A stretch of 64,000 nt of DNA from Sciurus carolinensis. Taxonomy: Eukaryota > Chordata > Mammalia > Rodentia > Sciuridae. Made by a program: the position numbers and the translations under genes. The stretch covers positions 2,663,241 to 2,727,240 of the forward strand of contig NC_062213.1 in NCBI RefSeq assembly GCF_902686445.1. The letters run 5' to 3'. Below are positions 30,650 through 42,700 of the stretch, piece by piece. Under the pieces are notes generated by a model that was given only the letters and a program-made list of their open reading frames with translations, did not search any database and was not told the DNA's origin. Position 1 is the stretch's first letter, and every line of letters begins with the position of its first letter.

Positions 30650-33600
30650 GCTTCAAAAACTATATAGAAGACCTGAAATATATAGAAAACACAGAAGATA
30701 AAACAGGGAAAGTGGGGTACTACTGATCAAAAGAAAAAAGATTGACTCTAGACTATCAGGTAAAAGAAAGATTCATAGCAAAGAAATTGGCCAAGGACAG
30801 AGAGAAACATTACCGTCTGAGAGGAGTTTGGCCCACTACGAAGACTTGAAAATCTCAATGTGTCTAAACCACAGAGCTGCTAAGTGTGTGAAGCCAAAAC
30901 TGAGCAAGCTGAGAGAAGTCGACACGTCATAAGAGCAGCTGACACCTAGATACCCCTCTCAACAGCTGGTGAACAGCTAGACATAAAGTAGTGAGGACAG
31001 GATGCACCTACACTATGGAAACGTGTTTAGGGGGTCCGTGCCCTGGGCCATACAACAGGCTTCAGCAAACTCAACATCATCAAAATCTTACAGAAATGTG
31101 TCATTTGCCTACAATGGAGTTGAGGTAGAAATCTACAACAGATAACAAGGAAATCTCCAAAACTCTGGGAAACTAAACACACCCCTAAGTAATGTGTTAT
31201 GTCAAAGAAAACGTCCAAGGGAATTTTTAAATAAGTAGGATGGTATGAAAATGAAAATACAATATATTAAAACTTTTGGGATGCAGACAAAGCAGCACTA
31301 AGAGGGCTATTAGTAGCACTGAATTCATATACCTAATAATGAATAATCCAGAATTTCAGTTTAGAAACCTAAGAAAGGGCAAAGTAAACCCAAAGGAAAC
31401 AGAAGCAAGAAATGATGAAGAATCAAAATCAATGGAATTAAAAGCACAAAAACAGTAGATACAATCAATGAGACAAAGAGATCTTCTTTGAAAAGATCAA
31501 TAAAATTGACAAAACTCTAAATAGAATTACAATGGAAAAAGAAGACACAAATTCTCAATATCAGAAATGAAACAAAGATAAAATGTAGAAATCTAAAAGA
31601 TAATAAGGGAGCAGTAGAAACAACCTGACACACATACATTTGATAATTTAGATAAGTAGACCAGTTCTTTGAAAAGCATGAATTACTACAACTCATCTTA
31701 AAGAAATAGGTAATTTGAATAGTCCTATGACTATTAGAGAAATTATTGAAAAACTCCTCAAAAAGGAAATATATAGTACCAGAGTGTTTCACTGGAGAAT
31801 TCTAACAAATGTTTAAAGTAGAATTATTGCCAATACTACATAACCTCTTTGAGAATATAGCACAGGAGGGAACTCGCTAATTCATTTTATGAAACTAGAA
31901 TTACCAAAACCAGAAATATAATACAAAAACAAACAAAAAATCTATAGACCAATAATCCTGATGAATAAAGATGCAAAATTCCTTAACAAAATATAAGTAA
32001 ACATAATTCAGCAATATATTTAAAAATTATAAACCATGACCTAGAAATGTTTATTGTAAGGATGTAAGACAACAATCAATGTACTCTACTATCTGAATAT
32101 GCTAAGGAGGAAAAGAAAACAAGATTAAAACATCAAATGCAGAAAAATAATTTGAAAAAATTTATATTCATTTATGATAAAATTCTCAGAAAAATAAAAA
32201 TTCTCAAAAAAATAGGAATTGGAAGAGAATTTTCTCAATTTGAGAAAAAGCAACCAATTAAAATCTATACTTAACATTTTTGCCATTAAGTTAATGACAA
32301 AAAAATAGAATATTTCACCTAAGTTTGGGAACAAAATGAGAATATCTGTTCTTATAACTTGTAATCAAAATAATGTTGGAAATTTTAGCCAGTGCAATAA
32401 GGCAAGAAAAGGAATGCCATACAAATTAGAAAAGAACCAAAACTGACCCTATTTGCAGATGCCTTAACTACCTATATAGAAAATATAAAATAATTTATAA
32501 AATATATTTCTAGACAAAACTAATAAACTCAGAAACATTCAGGACACAAGGTCATACAAAAATCAATATTTCTGTATACTGTCCTTGAACACATGGACAT
32601 TTTTATTTAACCTACAATATAATTTACAGTCACTTAAAATAAAATGCTTAGGTTTCAATAAAACAAAACATCGGATTTTTAGACCAAAAACCTCACAATG
32701 GTGATGAAAGAAATGAAGGAAAATCTGAATAAATGGAGAAACATACCATGTCCATGGATTGAAAGACTTAGTAATGATGTCAGCTATTTCCTGATTCATG
32801 TACAGTTTTAATACAATTCATATTAGAATCTCAGCACATTTTTAAAAAATAGACCAGTTTACTTTAAAGTTTATGTGGAAAGGGAAAAGAACTGGCATAG
32901 GTAAACAATTTTGGGGGTAAAAAAGAACAAAGTGAAGTGTACTCATTTTCAAGACCTGTTGTAACAACTGCAGTATTCCTGACTGTGGACTGCAAAAGTA
33001 CAAATGCAGAGGCCAATGGAACAGAATGGAGAACCCAGACAAGGACTTACAAAATTAGGCTCAACTGACTTTTGGCAGAGGTACAAAAAACACTCAATAG
33101 AGGACAGAGTTATCAACAAATGGTGTTAGAGTGAGTGGAGATCCACAAGGAAAATGTGAAATTCAGATGAAGTTCTCACCTAAACCAGAATCAAGTCAGA
33201 AGCAATCCTGGACTTAAAGGTGAAACACAAAACTAAAATTTTATAGGAAAAAAAAACAAAACAAAACAGAAGAAAACCTTCAAATGTTGGACTAGACAAA
33301 GAGTTCCTAGACTTGACGTTGAAAATAATCTACAGGGAAAACTATTGGTGGATTAGACTTCAAAGAAGTCTTGCTTGCAAAGCAAATACTCTACCGACTG
33401 AGCTACACCTCTAGCCCCTTTAATGAAATTTTAAAACTTACTTTGTGAAAGATCCTGTCAAGAGGCTGGAGTCAAGTACTCAATGAAGATTTTTGAAAAG
33501 TGTGTTGTCCATCAAAGTACATGTATCTAGAATATAGAAAGAATGGCCAAACTCCACAGTAGCAAGCAGTCCACCAGCACAGTATGGAGACGTTTCATGG

Positions 33601-33935
33601 AACCAGACCTACGGACAAGCACATGGAAAGAGCAGCGTGATTAACTATCGTGGAAATGTGGGTCAAAACCACTGCAAATGCCACGGTACACCTATGGGAA
33701 CGGTGAGCGTGAAAAGCAGCGACACCCCGGACGCTGGGGAGAATATGGAGAGGCTGGACGGCCACACAAGGGCCTGGGAAGTGGTGCGGCCACTTTGGAA
33801 CAGGTTTGCACCCTTACAAGTGACATTTCTGACTCCTACCAGACCCGCCAGTCACACCCTGGACATTTATCCCAGAGAAGCGATGCCATCTCTTACAAGT
33901 GCATGCAAACCTACAATTGTGACCCCAAAACACTT
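30650..33935 (+). mobile_element. Inactive L1 LINE remnant (ORF2 and downstream region), plus strand
   Basis: This is an ancient LINE-1 with no usable open frame. Landmarks of ORF2 and its downstream region occur in order: ACCACAGAGCTGCTAAGTGT near 30,870, TCCAAAACTCTGGGAAACTA near 31,155, TTTTGGGATGCAGACAAAGC near 31,275, TCTTTGAAAAGATCAATAAA near 31,486, ATAGACCAATAATCCTGATG near 31,944, GCAATAAGGCAAGAAAAGGA near 32,393, CATACCATGTCCATGGATTG near 32,743, GACTTTTGGCAGAG near 33,068, and a region ending in GGCCACTTTGGAAC (33,789) and TTATCCCAGAGAAGCGATGC (33,866). It is full of stops and indels. Composition is AT-rich to about 33,550 and then shifts to GC-rich with many CpG within the same element. 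An ID SINE fragment interrupts it at 33,368. The 5' half (5' UTR and ORF1) is missing. Confidence 0.9.
33368..33418 (-). mobile_element. ID SINE fragment, tRNA-Ala-derived, minus strand
   Basis: CTACCGACTGAGCTACACCT followed by CTAGCCCC is the reverse of an ID element's 5' half (GGGGCTAGAGGTGTAGCTCA then GTCGGTAGAG). It keeps an A-box-like TAGCTCAGTCGG, but no B box follows, since the sequence goes straight back into L1. Retention of the 5' half with loss of the 3' half is the reverse of ordinary truncation and suggests a later deletion. The flanking L1 consensus phrase 'gattagacttcattaaaa' is split here. Confidence 0.8.
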
Positions 33936-34099
33936 TATTGAAAAGCATTTTAGTGAAGCAAGTCACAGGCACAAGTCCTCAGGGGAGAGGATTACAGGAG
34001 GTTGTGGGTCCAGGAGGAGCAGACCATGGGCCGTCCCTACCCAGGCAGGACATCAACACGAGGAGAAGGTGTTCAGGGGGACTCCCAGATGTGGGGACT

Positions 34100-34330
34100 C
34101 GGAGTGGCGGGACTTGGGGAGGCTGTGTAGGCCACAGGATCCGGCTGGTTTGGTGGAAGACAGCGTGCCAGCGCGGCCAGGAGGGGAGGTGTCCAGGAAG
34201 GGCGGGGGCCGCTGCTGAGCGCCGGGCTCACGGGTGTGTGTGCGCCGCGAGCCCAGCCTGCCTTGCTCTCTGTGGACCCCGGCCCTACCCAGGCCCCTCC
34301 CACGGGGGAGGGCTGGAGTCCGCCGGCGGC
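34100..34330. other. CpG-island-like patch
   Basis: Counting by eye gives about 19 CpG in 230 bp at roughly 68% GC (observed/expected near 0.7). The densest part is 34,203-34,248. It lies between the L1 remnant and an MLT1 LTR. No exon is recognised. Confidence 0.38.
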
Positions 34331-34449
34331 AGCAGAGGTGGCTGCAGGCTGGAGAGAGGATGGGCCGAGGAGGCCCTCGTGTCTTCCAGGGCCCCCAGCT
34401 GTCTTCTGAGGCCCCGAGGTCCGTTCGTGGTTTCTTTCTTGGTGTCTGG

Positions 34450-34830
34450 GTGTCCCCTGGGGCTGCCGTGATGTGGAACCATGGGCAGGTGGCACCAGGC
34501 CAGCTTACTGTCTCAGTCCTGGAGGCGAATGTCCCACGTTGAGGTGCCCGCAGGTCACACTCCCCCTCTGCCTAGGGAGGGCCTGTCCCTGCACCGTCCA
34601 GTTTCCAGTGGCCACATCACTCCAACTCTGACCCTCACCATGTGGCCGCTCCCCTTTGTCACTGTGACCTCTCTTCTTGTTGGATCCAGGGCTCAGCCAG
34701 AACCAGGAGTTTTGTCCGGGGTTTCTCACCTGAATTACCTGATAAGGACACTATTTCCACCTAAGAACCCACTTGAGGTTCCAGTAGCGTGAATTTGGGG
34801 GCATCATTGAACCTCCTTCCCCAGTCCTAC
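34450..34830 (-). mobile_element. MLT1-type MaLR LTR, minus strand
   Basis: The element starts with GGGGCTGCCGTGATGTGGAA (equivalent to 'agggctgccgtaacaaagta'). It continues with CTGTCTCAGTCCTGGAGGCG, CTGATAAGGACACTATTTCC and a final TGAATTTGGGGGCATCATTG, the reverse order of an MLT1 LTR. Length (about 380 bp) is close to full. No internal MaLR sequence is attached. Confidence 0.75.
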
Positions 34831-36174
34831 GGGTCCCTCTCCTGGTCCCACCCCTCCCCCAGGTGGGTGCCTTCTGCCCTCTGGCCAGGTGTCACACTCT
34901 AATGCCCCGTGGTCCCCAGGAGCCAACTGGCGTGCCTCCCGGGACCTGCCGTTGCCTGGCAGCGGCTTCCTCGAGGACACCTGTCAGGTGTGCATGGAGA
35001 GCAGATCACAGAGCAGGGCCATTCCCAAGGCCATAAAACGTAAGGGGAAAGAGCAGGCGCAGCCCACGCAAGGGAGGTTTGTTTTTAATAAAGGAAAAGC
35101 CCTCATAAACCCTGTGACGGTCCTCCTCTGCGGGCCTCCCGTGCACGTCCCTGCAGAGGATGCAGTGAGGAGGCGGGGTGCGCCCCTCCCAGCTGGGCGG
35201 AGTGGGGCTCTGCACTCCCCTTCCCCAGCTCCCTCCTCTGAAAGCACGAGAGGCGGACACGTGGCATGCCCCACCCCGCCTGGGGTGGCTTCTGCCAGGG
35301 GTGGAGGCTGCCCAGGGGCCTGAGCTCCCACTGTTGGCTTTGGACCAGAGCTTCCTGTGCGCCCAGCCCTGGGCCCGTCGTCACCGTCAGCCTTGCTGTC
35401 ACCCACGTCCTGATCACTGCTCTGCGAAGCAGGCTTGGTGTGTGCCTGGGCTCTCGTTCTACCCGGTAAAGCTCTGGAGACAGGCATAGGACGGATCCAC
35501 GATCCTGCTGGACGGTGTGCGCTGCCCGGGCCCCGACGCCAGTGGGAGGCAAGCCTTGAGCACCGCCAGCCTCTGCTCTCTGCAGCGGGGCTGGTAGGGG
35601 GTGGAAGCCTCCCTCCCTGTCTCGCTCCTCCAGCCTCCGCTCCAGGACTCTGGAATCAGGCCTTCGTGCTGTTGGGTTCAGGACCAGAGCTTTCGAAATC
35701 CCTTCTGGACCCATTTGGCCCAGAGGTGTGGAAGCTGGGCAGAAGGGGAGCTGCGACCGGCCCTCCTCCTCCAAGCTCAGCTCCTGCCTCGGCCTCTGGC
35801 TGGCTGGCTCATCCAGCCTCCCCACCAAGTCCAGATTCAGGACGAGCTGGAGCGAAGGGGCTGGAGGCCAGGCTCCCGGAGATGGCCACCTACCTGCTTC
35901 CCCTTCAGAGCAGCTGAGTGGCCTGGGTTGGGGAGCTGCTCTCTGGGGGTGGTCTCTTTGCAGAGGTCAGATGGGCCTCGAGTCCTTCCGGGTCACTTTG
36001 GATGCCTTGCAAGGGGGAGATGGGCCTGTGTGGAGGCTTTCCCTCCACCCCTTCCAGCCCCAGGGCTGAGGGGGCTTCACGCAGGGCCCCTGGGCCCCCA
36101 GGCTGGGAGCCACCTGGGCGCGAGAGCCCTCCAGGTCCTGAGCCAGCACGGCTGGGTTCCTGGGAGGAAGACCT
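34831..36174. other. GC-rich DNA, no supported gene
   Basis: A small AT-richer patch at about 35,020-35,110 holds AATAAA (35,087-35,092), with nothing else to support a transcript end. Overlapping open frames up to 241 codons occur on both strands without recognisable domains. Confidence 0.42.
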
Positions 36175-36280
36175 TATTTCCCAAGACACGGAGGGACATT
36201 TCATTTGTTTGGCAAAGTGACTGGAGACATTTTGACGTCACACATGTCAGACGAATGCGGCAGAATTAAATGGGGTTGTT
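36175..36280. promoter_or_regulatory. AT-rich island with perfect CRE palindrome TGACGTCA
   Basis: TTTCATTTGTTTGGCAAAGT is followed by CATTTTGACGTCACACATGT and GGCAGAATTAAATGG. TGACGTCA at 36,233-36,240 is the full consensus site for CREB/ATF factors, and CACATGT adjoins it. The patch contrasts with the GC-rich surroundings and matches no repeat I know. This is a candidate enhancer or promoter element, unproven. Confidence 0.35.
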
Positions 36281-39200
36281 GCCTCCGAGTCCGGGGGCAG
36301 CTCTGCTGCTCTGGGCTTCTCACGCTTCCACGAGCTCTCGCAGGCCGCCCACTCCTGGGGGCTGATGGCGTGTGTGGCTGTGCCTGCCACGTCGGCCTCT
36401 GGCCCCAGTGGCAGTTTAATGGCCAGACGGGCCCCACAGTTAGTGCCTCGGAGGGGACTTCAAGAGCCCCGGAGCCGTGCCATGCAGCCTGATCCATGGC
36501 TGTCCCCTAGGCTGACGCTTGGCATCCTTGGTTTTCAGAGGGAGAAGGACACCCTGGCCGCACACGCTCCACGTGGGGTCAGTCAGTGCTGACGCTCAGT
36601 CACGCCTCAGCCCCACAGCCGGAGCCACTCTCTGGGCAGCGGGTTTGCCTCTGGACTGGCCAGCCTGGGCAGCTCTCCAGGTGCCCTCCGTCTGCAGGCC
36701 TGCATTTGGGTTGCCCTTAGGTTGGCACGACCCTGCAGGTCCTCGGGTTGGCATGACCTGTGGGCTGACAGGTTGATGCCCCAGGCTCTGTGTGGCTGCT
36801 TCCTCTCCTGTTGGCCCACGCTGACTCACAGGCCTCGTCTTCCTGCCTGGAGGGTGGGCAGGGGTCAAGGCCTGGACTGTTGTAGGCCCCCTGTGACCCC
36901 AGGGATGCACATGGGCCGCAGGGTGGCAGGGGCTCCTGGCCAAGCCCATCAGAGCCCTTTCCTGAGAGTGAGATTTGGACATGGTAGAAGGAAACCCCTG
37001 CTCCATATGGAAACTTCCAGACAAGCGCTAGTCCAGGGCCGCCTCATCGCCTGTTGGTGGACAGGGCCTGAAGAGAGCAGGCTGCCCACAAAAAAAGCCA
37101 GGAATCACAAGAGGAGGGGCAGAGGAAGGACCTGGAAGGTGCGCAGTGGTGCCCAGGCTCCTCGGACCCCGCTGTGCAGAGGCCTATGTGGGGACGCAGC
37201 TTGCCCACTGTCCAGGGCACTGGGGTGCTATGCCGGACTTCTCTGGGCCTCTATTTCCCCAGATGCAAAATGGAGAAGTCTCAGAACAGGAACCATCTCA
37301 GCATCTGGTAGGACATGTGGGCACGTGGGGTGGCCAGCACACTGTCAGGCTCAGGAAATGCTGCGACACTCTTCCATTGGCTCCATCCTCTCCTCTACAG
37401 CCTTGGCACACAGCTGGCGCTGGGGAGTGTCCTGGGCCCCTATGTGCAGCGACTAATGGGGAGGAAGTTGAAGGAAGTGGCCATGGGGTTTGTCAGAACT
37501 GAAACCAAAGCTGCAGAGACACCTGGCAGGGGCTGGGAGAAGCTCAGGGCCTGAGAAGGACCTGCTGGAGGTCACAGCAAGTCAGCATCAGGAGGCCAGG
37601 GCCGAAGGCTGGCTCTGATCAACCTACACTGGGTTCTGCTGGAGGCTGTCGGCAGGTGGGGGACGTTTCGATGCTTCCATGTGACGGTGGCAGGGCTGCC
37701 CAGCAGTCCTCACTCTTTCCAGGGACCCTGCATCTGCATAGCCTCCGATCGCCAGCTCGGCCTTGCCAGTGCCAAGGGCCAGGTTGATGCTGATGCTGGT
37801 CTCCGTGTTGGTGACCCCGTCAAGTCTGGCCCCCTTTCCTGCTGGGCCACTCTGGAGCCCGTGGTGATGGTGGCCCCAGTTGACCTTTATTCTGATTTTC
37901 CTGTTTCTCATTTTCTTATTTTGAGGAATAAGCAAGGGGAGCCCTGCCCTGCCAAGCTGCCAGTTCCTAGGACAGTGGAGTGGGGAAGACAAACGTCCTC
38001 CTTTGCCAAGCATAGGTCAGGCTTGAGGTCAGGGAGAGGCCCTGGCGGACCCTGTTGGCTCTGCCCACCACTGGCCCACAAGGCCGAAGTCTGGGTGCCC
38101 TCTCCACACGGTGGCTCTTCCCAGAGGCAGGTGGTTCTCAGAATGAGGGCCTGGGCTGTGGCAGCCTGTTCCTGGGTCCAACCCAGGCACTGTGGGCAGT
38201 ATGGGCAGCGTGGGCAGCTGGCGACTGCCCTGAACCCTGCCTGGGCCTCAGCTGCTCCTCTGTGAGGGAGGTGGTGCTGCTGCCTCCCTTGGGGGCTGAC
38301 GGGGGTCACTCTCTGCCCTGGGCCTTGCGGCGCTGCATGGAGGGGCAGAAGGGAGAACGGCGCCGCGTGAGTAGAGGGAGGAGGTGGCCGGTGAGGACAG
38401 AGCCCTCGAGCTGGTGCTGTGCCCGCTCTGGCGCCTGGGTTCTGGGCGTGGCTGGGACTTGCCGAGCTGATCAGCCTGTAGATGGGGAGGTGACTCTGCG
38501 GTTAGCCGGGGAGGCACTGACGGACCTGAGCCCACGGCGTCCTTGCCCGGTGTCCCTGCTCTCGCCGTGTGTTTGCAGAGGCGAACATGAGCTCCATCCC
38601 TCCTGGGAGAGGCAGGGAGGTCTAGTTGTCTGTCCTTTTGGCAGAGCCCAGGGAGGACTGCGTGGGCCAGAGGGGAGTCCACGCAGCAGCTGGGGTCAAG
38701 GTCCTATGCAGGGAGGTCTGCGGGGCCCAGACTTGGGGTCAGGCTGGGAGCCAGGCCAGGGGCCTCAAGGCATCTGAAGTCATGAGAAATCAGGTTCCTG
38801 ATCCCCACTGGGGCCTGTGGGTTTGAGGTGGGCCTCAGATTCCCCCAGGGGGAACTGAGCACATGTGGGGTGGGCAGGAGAGCCCCCACGTGTTTTATGG
38901 CTGGAGGAGGAGAGGAGTGGGAAGTGGCCAGAGCCAACTCAGAGGTGACGCCCACCAGCACCTCCCAGTCTCAGGCTCGCTCTGCGGCTGGAAACACCCC
39001 CGTGAGCGTGTGATTGTGTGTGCTTGCTACCAGGCACCGGCCACACTGCGGCCGTCCCCCTGCCCTAGAGTCGGGCTCTTTCTTTCACTTTTTTATATTT
39101 GAGGACACAGGTCAGTGGCACGACGTGGGCTCCCCCGGTGTAGCCGGCACCCACCCACCCCTCGCCCAGCCCTGGCAGCCTCGTGCTGTCCAGGAACCTG

Positions 39201-39309
39201 GGCTCCGGGGGCCTGGCACCGTGGAAGCTCTGGGCGTTGTCCCCATGGTGGCTGGGGGTGTCCTCCAGGTTCCCGTGTTGGGCGGATCTGAGTTTCCTTC
39301 TCTAGAAGG
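36281..39309. other. GC-rich DNA with possible MIR traces
   Basis: At 37,225-37,350, GGCCTCTATTTCCCCAGATG then CAAAATGGAGAAG suggests a decayed plus-strand MIR. At 37,550-37,620, GGTCACAGCAAGTCAGCATC suggests a minus-strand MIR. Both are weak. No gene is recognised. Confidence 0.4.
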
Positions 39310-39705
39310 CTGAGTCGTGCCCCGCGTGGTGCTAACGCCCGCGTCTGTCTGTGCACAAAGGGCTACAGACACCTCTCAGCTTCTTGGATGGTGCCCTTGT
39401 GGCAGCCACATGCAGGCGCGTCCTGCCGGTCTCCTGCCTGGCCCGCCCTGCTCCTCCCGGGCACTGAGGCTCAGGCCCAGCCCTGGGGTGGCCGCAGGCA
39501 CCTCTCTGCCTTGCGGGGCTGGAGGCTGTGCTGTTCCCGCGGCTCTCGGTTGGAGCCTGGCGACGTTTGCCGCGAGCTCCTTGGTGTTTCGGTACCTTCC
39601 CAGCAGCAGCCTCAGGGTGGGGTGCCGGGTCCGCTTCTCAGGATGGCGGGGGTGGGGTGGGGGTGCTCGACCTGACAGACCGGAAGGCAGAGGGCGGCTG
39701 GGGCT
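39310..39705. other. CpG-island-like patch
   Basis: CpG is dense across about 395 bp: roughly 24 sites in 39,417-39,703 alone at about 67% GC (observed/expected near 0.75), with more on the left side. It is the longest such patch in the window. No exon, TATA box or recognised repeat was found inside it. Confidence 0.42.
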
Positions 39706-42700
39706 GCTGCTGGGTTGAATTCCCCTCGTTACTTGCAGGGCAACGGACTCACCGCCCTGTGTGTTTGGCGTTTGCAGTTCCTGTTCCTGGACTGTTCGTG
39801 TTCTTTGCTCATCTTTCTGCGGGTGGCTTAGAGGTTTTCTTATCAGTCTGAGCTGCTTACGTAAAATAAGCAGTTAGCGTTGCGATTGCCACAGACACTT
39901 CTGCCTCTCCTTGCTGCGTGGCCTCTGGCCACCCCGTCTGGACATAGGGAGATGCTTTGTGCTGCCTCCTTTGATGCCCAGGAAGACCTCGTCCCTGCAG
40001 GGACCAGGCAAGTCTCCACCCCTCTTCCTTCTGCTTATCTCACGGGTGAAGCTGGCGAGGAGTGAACACCAGCCTGAGACCCTTCCTGGCAGCAGGCCCT
40101 AGCTCCCTCCCTGATGTCCCGGGGCCTGCTCATCTGCGCTGTCCCACCCACGTCCCTGCACGCTGGAAGCTTCCCTGATCCCAGGCTGCCTCCTGCCCAG
40201 CGACGTTGCCCTCACCCTTCCGCCCACTCCCTCCCAGACGGTGGGAGACCATGACCCTCCCCAGGCCACGCTGGGCTGGTCCTGCACTTGGTGTGTGGTC
40301 CTGCCTCTTACTCGCAGGTGGGTCCCTGTCCTGGATTTCCACTGGCCCCCAAGCTGGTGCCTGCTTAGCTCGCAAGGAACTGCAGCTGCGTGAACGCTGG
40401 GAGGTCAAAAGCACTCTACTACCTGACAGGCGGGCAGTCGGAAATGACAGGTGCTGTCCTGGAGTCACAGCTCCCAGAGTCCCCACCAGGCACCGGGGTG
40501 GGATGGTAGAAGTCCGCTGGTCACCCCCTCCCCTGGACCCTTCGGTGCAGGAGGAGCAGGAGGATGCTCAAGGCGCTTACTTCACAGCCCCGACTCCCCT
40601 CTGCACCATCTGGAGAGTGGGGAGGGGCCTGCTGAGTCCACGCCCCGCCTACCTCCAGCCTCCAGGAGGGACCTGCACGCGCCCAGCCTTCCTCTGCTGG
40701 GCTCAGCGAACCTGGCTTTGTCTCACCTTCCCGTCCAGCCTGAGTGAATCTGGACTCCTGTGTGGTCCCTCAGTCCCTTCACCTGGGTGGGGCCATGCTT
40801 TGGCACCTTGGGGCTGCCAAGGCTGCAGGGCACTGCACATTTCCTCCCTCCTGAGGCCACAGTTAGACCTGTGTGCGTCCATCCCTGCTCACACCCCTGG
40901 CCAGCATCTGCCCTGTGTGTGCATGGGGGGCGGGCAGGCCCAGAGAGAGCGGAGGCTGTGCCCGCCTGTCCCTGGGCCTGTTCCTTTCTTAGATGGGAAG
41001 GGAAAGGCACGTGCAGAGGGCAACAGGGCCAGTGGTCAAGAGGGACAGGATTGGGGACAAATAGCCACATGGGCTGGAGATGCTCAGAAGGAGGTGTGTG
41101 CTGGACACCCACTGCTCTCGGTGTGAGGGCCACAGGGCCTTGGCAGCCTCTGAGCAGGAAGCTGGGCGGCCAGGGAGTGGGCACGGTGAGGGGAAGGAAC
41201 TAGTGTCTCGCGGGACCCCCGCCCTCTGTACCTGCACCTGGGCACAGAGTGGTCCTTCCCAGGTTCACAGCAGGTGCGCCCTGCCTGCTGCCTGTCCTCT
41301 GGCTGACCTGGCCGTGGAGATGGTATGAGGCTGCTCGGGGTTGGGGGACTGTGGATGTTGGAACCAGCTTAGTCAGGGCAGAGGAAGAAGGCTCGGGCTC
41401 ACCACGCTGGCCACACCCACCCGCCCTCAGTTGCCGGGCTCTGAACAGCCACTGTCCACACTGTGACCACAGGCCACTGCCAGTCACTGAAGGCCCACGC
41501 CGTGCTGCAGAGCCTTTCCAGTGCTGTGTGGGGCTGCGGCCATGTAGCCCAACAGCTGCAGATCACAGTGGTACAGGGGAGCTGGGGTCTGAGCAGATGC
41601 CAGCTCCAGAGCCCAGGGCACGTCCCCTCAGGTGACAGGGCACACTTGTGGCCTCAGGAAGGGCCTGGGGACATGCCAGAGGTTTCTGACCAGCACCTCC
41701 TGGGCTGACCCCAGTGTGTCCTCCTCTGGGGCAGAGTCACACCTTCTAGGTACACTGTGGGCACCAGGCAGGGCCAGGGCATCCCCCCAGGGCATCCCGA
41801 GCACCCACGAGGTGCTGGCCCCACAGTGTGACGGTCCTGGAGGGAGTGATGTACGGATGAGGGCTGCCCCAGCCCTGTGCTCCGGCCGCAAGGCATGCTC
41901 TGCCTCCGGAGATTGTTTTCCCTGGGGGTGGATCTGCGCCATTTCCTTCTGACCCTCCTTAGAGTGATGTCTTCTGCACCCGCCTGGGTCCTCCTGCTCC
42001 CCCAGGGTGCTGCGAACAGCGGAGCAGTGGTCCTGTGGTCTCCGCCCGAGGCGAGCGATCCTGGCACTAGCGATCCCACTGACCTGTTTACCTTGTCACC
42101 GTTGCCTGCTCAGGACTTCCTCTGCCACGAGTTTCACCCTCTGCGTATCCCGCCTTTTCTTCCTCCTCCCTTTCCTTCCTGGGATGGCTACGTTGCTCCC
42201 CAGCAGTTTGCCCCAGACTTAAACTCAGGTGCGCCTGTCTGGCTTCTCACACACCTGTGCCCACCCAGCAGGACCACGCCCCGCCGTACTCTCAGGGCCA
42301 GCTCTCCTGCCCGACTAGTCATGCTGCAATCGCCTTCTGGTTTACCATGGTGTGTTTCTTTGTTTTCCTTTTGTTTGTATTATTTTGAAAGGTGATAAGG
42401 TCAGCAGTGCAATCCCGTGGTCACCCGTGTGTGGCTCTAAGGCTAGCTCCCTCTTCCTGATCCGGGAGCATTTCTGCCTCTTGGTGGAGATTCACTGCAC
42501 GGGTGCTGGTGAACTTTCCTTAATCATCATATTCAAGTGACAGTTCTGCTGAGTGTTCACTCCAGATTCGATCCTTTTCCTCCATGTGCTGAGGTGGCAC
42601 ATTGTCTCCTGCACCTCTGTGCACCTGGGAACTGCAGTCTGACTCTTCCTCCAACCGGCTTCCCCTCTTTGGAAGCTTCTGGAAAGTCTCGGTCTTGCAT

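Noticed and set aside
33368..33418. Functional tRNA-Ala gene
   Set aside because: Only the 5' half of a tRNA-like sequence is present; the B box and acceptor pairing are absent. It is an ID SINE fragment.
30650..33935. Active L1 retrotransposon
   Set aside because: The ORF2 region is full of stops and indels, and the 5' half is missing.
40206..41126. 306-codon plus-strand open frame
   Set aside because: No domain or motif is recognised, composition is Pro/Gly/Arg/Ser-rich, open frames on the opposite strand overlap it, and no splice or promoter context was found. Chance frames this long are common in GC-rich DNA.
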